This document shows, piece after piece, positions 9,101-11,784 of a DNA stretch of 11,784 bases. Position 1 is the first letter of the stretch; the number at the start of each line of letters is the position of its first letter. The notes under the pieces are model-generated. The model saw only the letters and a list, made by a program, of their open reading frames with translations, was not told the origin of the DNA and ran no database searches. The DNA lies in assembly GCA_004298605.1 (NCBI GenBank), contig SCPW01000259.1:1-11784 (forward strand). Direction: 5' to 3'. The position numbers and the translations under genes are program-made. This DNA is from Gallionella sp. (GTDB lineage: Bacteria; Pseudomonadota; Gammaproteobacteria; Burkholderiales; Gallionellaceae).

Positions 9101-9277
9101 CCAATGGGAGAGCGTGCCAGCCAGTTTTAAAAACTGTGGCACCGCCGAAGGCGCAATACCCGCAACCGCTCAGGCTCAAGAACTATTGGCGCAGGCAAAT
9201 CTGGAGAGTGTTGGATTATCCAACCACCGAAGGGGCACACGGATTTATCCGCAATCTCTCAGGTACCAAGGACAGAT
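9101..9277 (+). ncRNA. Tandem glycine riboswitch
   Basis: Two glycine aptamers lie in series before gcvT. Aptamer 1 is closed by CCAAT/ATTGG (9101-9105 with 9184-9188). It has GGGAGAGC, an arm GTGCCA/TGGCAC (9114-9119 with 9137-9142), the conserved CGCCGAAGGCGCAA and the closing GCTCAGGC. Aptamer 2 is closed by ATCTG/CAGAT (9199-9203 with 9273-9277). It has GGAGAG, a TTGG/CCAA arm, CACCGAAGGGGCA and CTCTCAGG...AAGGACAGA, very close to the family consensus. Glycine riboswitches usually turn the gene on when glycine is abundant, which suits the glycine cleavage genes downstream. Confidence 0.93.
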
Positions 9278-9278
9278 G

Positions 9279-9319
9279 GGGCGCAGCACAATTTCGTGCT
9301 GCGCCCTTTTTTTATTTTT
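9279..9319 (+). terminator. Expression-platform terminator of the glycine riboswitch
   Basis: An 11-bp GC-rich stem, GGGCGCAGCAC with GTGCTGCGCCC (9279-9289 with 9296-9306), has a 6-base loop. It is followed by seven T, one A and five T. It starts two bases after the closing helix of aptamer 2 and ends 12 bases before the gcvT start. Glycine binding presumably decides between this terminator and read-through. The competing fold is inferred from position, since only weak pairing extends the stem into the aptamer helix. Confidence 0.92.
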
Positions 9320-9331
9320 CGGAAGACAGCT

Positions 9332-10504
9332 ATGGCACTCAAAGAAACCCCGCTCAACGCGGCACACCGCGCCCTGGGCGCAAAAATGGTCGATTTCGGC
9401 GGCTGGGATATGCCGGTGAACTACGGTTCGCAAATCGACGAACACCATCAGGTGCGCCGCGACTGCGGTATGTTCGACGTATCGCACATGCGCGTGGTGG
9501 ACATCAAGGGCAAGGGCGTGCGCGACTTTTTGCGCTATCTTCTGGCGAACAATGTGGACAAGCTCACCGCTCCCGGCAAGGCGCTGTACTCCTGCATGTT
9601 GCTGGAAAACGGCGGCGTGATCGACGATCTGATCGCCTATTTCATGGAAGAGCAATGGTTCCGCATCGTCGTCAATGCGGGCACGGCCGACAAGGACATC
9701 GCGTGGATGAAACAACAGGCCACCGAACACGCGAAGGCGCATCCCGAAAGCTACGCGGCGAGCGAAAGCGGCGCGGAAAGCGCTGTTTCGGCGGAAGCGC
9801 AAACCGGGGCGCCCGAAGAGAAACCACCGCTGGACATCGCCGACCACCCCGAACTGTCGATCATCGCGATACAAGGTCCGAATGCCAAAGCAAAGCTGTG
9901 GGCCGCGATGCCCGGCAGCCAGAAATTGACCGAGGGCCTCGCCCCTTTCAGCGCCGTTGTGGTAGGTTCGATGTTTATCGCGCGGACGGGCTATACCGGC
10001 GAAGATGGTTTTGAAGTGATGATCCCCGCCAACGCCGCGCCGTACTTCTGGGATTCTCTGGTTGCAAAGGGAGTGAAGCCGTGCGGGCTGGGCGCGCGCG
10101 ATACGCTGCGCCTCGAAGCCGGGATGAATCTGTACGGCCAGGATATGGACGAGAGCGTGAGCCCGCTGGAATCCGGCCTGGCGTGGACGGTGGACTTGAA
10201 GAGCGAGCGCGATTTCATCGGCAAAGCCGCGCTGCTGGCCAATCCGCCTGCCCGCAAACTGGCCGGGCTGGTGCTGCTGGACCGCGGCGTGTTGCGCGGC
10301 CACCAGCAAGTGAACACCGCTTGCGGCGCAGGCGAAATCACCAGCGGAAGTTTTTCGCCGACCCTGAACCAATCCATCGCGCTGGCGCGCCTGCCGAAAG
10401 AAGTGCAAATCGGTGAGCAGGTGCAAGTGGCAATTCGCGATAAAATGCTCTCGGCAAAAGTGGTGAAATATCCCTTCGCGCGCAACGGCAAAAGCCTGGT
10501 TTGA
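9332..10504 (+). CDS. gcvT: Glycine cleavage system T protein (aminomethyltransferase)
   Basis: The T protein takes the aminomethyl group from lipoylated GcvH and, with tetrahydrofolate, yields 5,10-methylene-THF and ammonia. The N-terminus is typical: [20 protein letters not shown] (12-31) and [17 protein letters not shown] (96-103) carries the catalytic aspartate region. [13 protein letters not shown] (217-229) and [18 protein letters not shown] (252-269) complete the folate-binding core, and the C-terminal barrel follows. At 390 residues it is longer than E. coli GcvT (364). The excess is an Ala/Glu/Ser-rich insert at about 133-170, before [15 protein letters not shown]. The ATG at 9332 has GGAAG (9321-9325) at 6-base spacing, directly after the riboswitch terminator. 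It is the first gene of gcvT-gcvH-gcvPA. Identity is very secure. Confidence 0.96.
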   Translation: MALKETPLNAAHRALGAKMVDFGGWDMPVNYGSQIDEHHQVRRDCGMFDVSHMRVVDIKGKGVRDFLRYLLANNVDKLTAPGKALYSCMLLENGGVIDDLIAYFMEEQWFRIVVNAGTADKDIAWMKQQATEHAKAHPESYAASESGAESAVSAEAQTGAPEEKPPLDIADHPELSIIAIQGPNAKAKLWAAMPGSQKLTEGLAPFSAVVVGSMFIARTGYTGEDGFEVMIPANAAPYFWDSLVAKGVKPCGLGARDTLRLEAGMNLYGQDMDESVSPLESGLAWTVDLKSERDFIGKAALLANPPARKLAGLVLLDRGVLRGHQQVNTACGAGEITSGSFSPTLNQSIALARLPKEVQIGEQVQVAIRDKMLSAKVVKYPFARNGKSLV

Positions 10505-10507
10505 TTT

Positions 10508-10566
10508 GTAGGGTGGGCACACCGTGCCCACGCGGTAATTGGTGGGCAACGAGTTGCCCACCCTAC
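10508..10566. repeat. Palindromic repeat between gcvT and gcvH
   Basis: The outer arms GTAGGGTGGGCA (10508-10519) and TGCCCACCCTAC (10555-10566) are perfect 12-bp inverted repeats. Inside are two smaller hairpins: TGGGCAC/GTGCCCA (10514-10520 with 10524-10530) and TGGGCAA/TTGCCCA (10543-10549 with 10554-10560). The RNA can thus fold as one long arm or as two stem-loops. No U tract follows. Units of this type (GTAGGGTGGGCA ends) are, from memory, widespread in betaproteobacterial intergenic DNA. Confidence 0.75.
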
Positions 10567-10596
10567 GAGATGATCCTTTAACTATTGGAGAACAGC

Positions 10597-10986
10597 ATGA
10601 GCAACCCGAACAACCTGAAATACACCGCATCCCACGAATGGATCAAAACCGAAGCCGACGGCACTATCAGCATCGGCATCACCCAGCACGCGCAGGAACT
10701 GTTGGGCGACATGGTGTTCGTCGAAACCCCGGCGGTCGGGCGCAAGCTCAAAGCCAAGGAAGAATGCGCGGTCGTGGAGTCGGTCAAAGCCGCCGCCGAT
10801 GTGTACGCGCCGGTAAGCGGCGAAGTGGTGGCGGTGAACGGCGCACTGGACAGCGCGCCGGAAGCCATCAACACCGACCCTTACGCCGCATGGATGTTCA
10901 GGATGAAACCGGACAATGCCGCAGATGTGGCCGCGCTGATGGACGCGGCGGCATATCAGGCGGTAGTGGATAGCGAAGCACATTAA
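10597..10986 (+). CDS. gcvH: Glycine cleavage system H protein (lipoyl carrier)
   Basis: A 129-residue carrier protein whose lipoylated lysine swings between the P, T and L proteins of the glycine cleavage complex. The lipoyl site is K64 in [20 protein letters not shown] (57-76), with the usual ExVK context and downstream glycine turn. The N-terminal YTASHEWI and the C-terminal [11 protein letters not shown] are family signatures. Length is normal. The ATG at 10597 is chosen because GGAG (10587-10590) lies 6 bases upstream; a TTG at 10585 overlaps that site and is unlikely. It lies 92 bases after gcvT, the gap being filled by a palindromic repeat, and 106 bases before gcvPA, where another large inverted repeat sits. 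Co-transcription from the riboswitch promoter is likely but has to pass the first repeat. Confidence 0.96.
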   Translation: MSNPNNLKYTASHEWIKTEADGTISIGITQHAQELLGDMVFVETPAVGRKLKAKEECAVVESVKAAADVYAPVSGEVVAVNGALDSAPEAINTDPYAAWMFRMKPDNAADVAALMDAAAYQAVVDSEAH

Positions 10987-10991
10987 AACCT

Positions 10992-11075
10992 GGAGAAGGG
11001 GGAAGGGTTAAGGGGGAAGGGTAAAACTGGTGCGCAACGCGCGCCACCCTTCTCCCTTCCCTCTTCCCCCTTCCC
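10992..11075. repeat. Purine/pyrimidine inverted repeat between gcvH and gcvPA
   Basis: A G/A tract (10992-11021) with runs of AGGGGGAAGGG is mirrored by a C/T tract (11047-11075) with CTTCCCCCTTCCC. The two pair over about 30 bp with a handful of mismatches. Between them TGGTGCGC/GCGCGCCA (11029-11036 with 11040-11047) forms an inner stem. The RNA would make one long hairpin filling most of the gap. No U tract follows, so plain termination is doubtful. The strand asymmetry could also permit triplex DNA. Confidence 0.7.
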
Positions 11076-11092
11076 GCACTCAAGGAAGCTCT

Positions 11093-11784
11093 ATGCCTTT
11101 CATCCCCCACACCGAGCAAGACATCCAGTCCATGCTCGCCAGCATCGGCGCAAAAAATATTGATGCGCTGTTTGACGAAATTCCATCTGACTTGAAAAGC
11201 GGCAAGCTGGTCGCCGTCGGCGACGGGCTGAACGAGATGCAGGTGACGCGCCTGATGCACGAGCGCGCCGCGCAGGATGCGCCGCCGCTCAACTTTATCG
11301 GTGCGGGCGCATACGAGCACCATATTCCCGCCGCGGTGTGGGAAATCGCCACGCGCGGCGAGTTTTATACCGCCTATACGCCGTATCAGGCCGAGGCCAG
11401 CCAGGGCACGTTGCAAGTGCTGTACGAATACCAGACCATGATCGCCTCGCTGACCGGCATGGATGTGTCCAATGCGAGCATGTACGACGGCGCTTCCGCG
11501 CTGGCCGAAGCGATTTTGATGGCGGTGCGCGCGCACAAAACTTCGCGCCGCATCTTGCTGCCCGCCAGCGTCAACCCGCTGTACCGCAGCGTGGTGAGCA
11601 GCATCGTCAGGCTGCAAAACATCGAGTTGATCGACATCCCGTTTGATGCGACGACCGGCATCACTGACCAGAATGCACTGGAACAATATGCTGGCAGCGA
11701 CATCGCCGCGCTGGTGATCCCGCAACCGAATTTTTTCGGCGCGCTGGAAGATGTGGACGCGCTGACCGCCTGGGCGCATGCGCA
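11093..11784 (+). CDS. gcvPA: Glycine dehydrogenase (decarboxylating) subunit 1, partial
   Basis: The first 230 residues of the alpha subunit of a two-subunit glycine dehydrogenase (P protein), which decarboxylates glycine with pyridoxal phosphate and loads the aminomethyl group on GcvH; the gene runs off the right edge. The N-terminus [15 protein letters not shown] is typical of subunit 1. Family blocks follow: [54 protein letters not shown] and [15 protein letters not shown] single-chain GcvP would be annotated differently and the PLP lysine lies in subunit 2, so gcvPB should follow just outside the window. The ATG at 11093 has AAGGAAG (11082-11088) close upstream. Bacteria with split P proteins are well known; in betaproteobacteria the split form occurs in only part of the group. 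Confidence 0.94.
   Translation, partial: MPFIPHTEQDIQSMLASIGAKNIDALFDEIPSDLKSGKLVAVGDGLNEMQVTRLMHERAAQDAPPLNFIGAGAYEHHIPAAVWEIATRGEFYTAYTPYQAEASQGTLQVLYEYQTMIASLTGMDVSNASMYDGASALAEAILMAVRAHKTSRRILLPASVNPLYRSVVSSIVRLQNIELIDIPFDATTGITDQNALEQYAGSDIAALVIPQPNFFGALEDVDALTAWAHA

Noticed and set aside
9245..10630. A 461-codon open frame on the - strand opposite gcvT
   Set aside because: It crosses the glycine riboswitch, all of gcvT and the intergenic repeat, and the product is compositionally an antisense shadow.

Overview
The window (about 11.8 kb, moderately GC-rich) looks like chromosomal DNA of a betaproteobacterium, most likely of the Nitrosomonadales/Gallionellaceae kind. The reasons are the gene set and the signals together: a carA-x-carB-greA cluster, a PEP-CTERM exoprotein, sigma-32 (RpoH), a split glycine dehydrogenase (gcvPA) behind a tandem glycine riboswitch, and short palindromic intergenic repeats. 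The family placement is inference; no marker gene is present.

Layout. The left edge holds the 3' end of an RhlE-type DEAD-box RNA helicase (+), then a DHH/DHHA1 phosphoesterase of unknown substrate (+). A perfect 17-bp hairpin separates it from a convergent PEP-CTERM protein gene (-), which sits behind a well-matched sigma-54 (-24/-12) site. Next comes rpoH (+), whose promoter is overlapped by a CIRCE (HrcA) operator. A palindromic repeat lies between rpoH and the end of a leftward operon carA - ORF6N-domain gene - carB - greA. This operon starts at a near-consensus sigma-70 promoter near 8975-9003 and has a terminator-like hairpin at the very start of its transcript. Divergently to the right, another good sigma-70 promoter drives a tandem glycine riboswitch with its own terminator, followed by gcvT - gcvH - gcvPA. 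The last gene runs off the window. Both gcv intergenic gaps contain large inverted repeats.

How the genes fit together. carA and carB make carbamoyl phosphate for pyrimidines and arginine, and greA is a transcription elongation factor carried on the same mRNA. The gcv genes encode the glycine cleavage system, gated by glycine itself. rpoH is wired for heat-shock control through HrcA. The PEP-CTERM protein is an exported surface protein needing an exosortase encoded elsewhere.

The least ordinary feature is the phage-associated ORF6N gene lodged between carA and carB. It overlaps the carA stop, supplies the carB ribosome binding site, and carries a perfect 13+1+13 palindrome inside its conserved region. 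No complete undescribed multi-gene system is evident; most of the window is housekeeping genes with interesting regulatory DNA.
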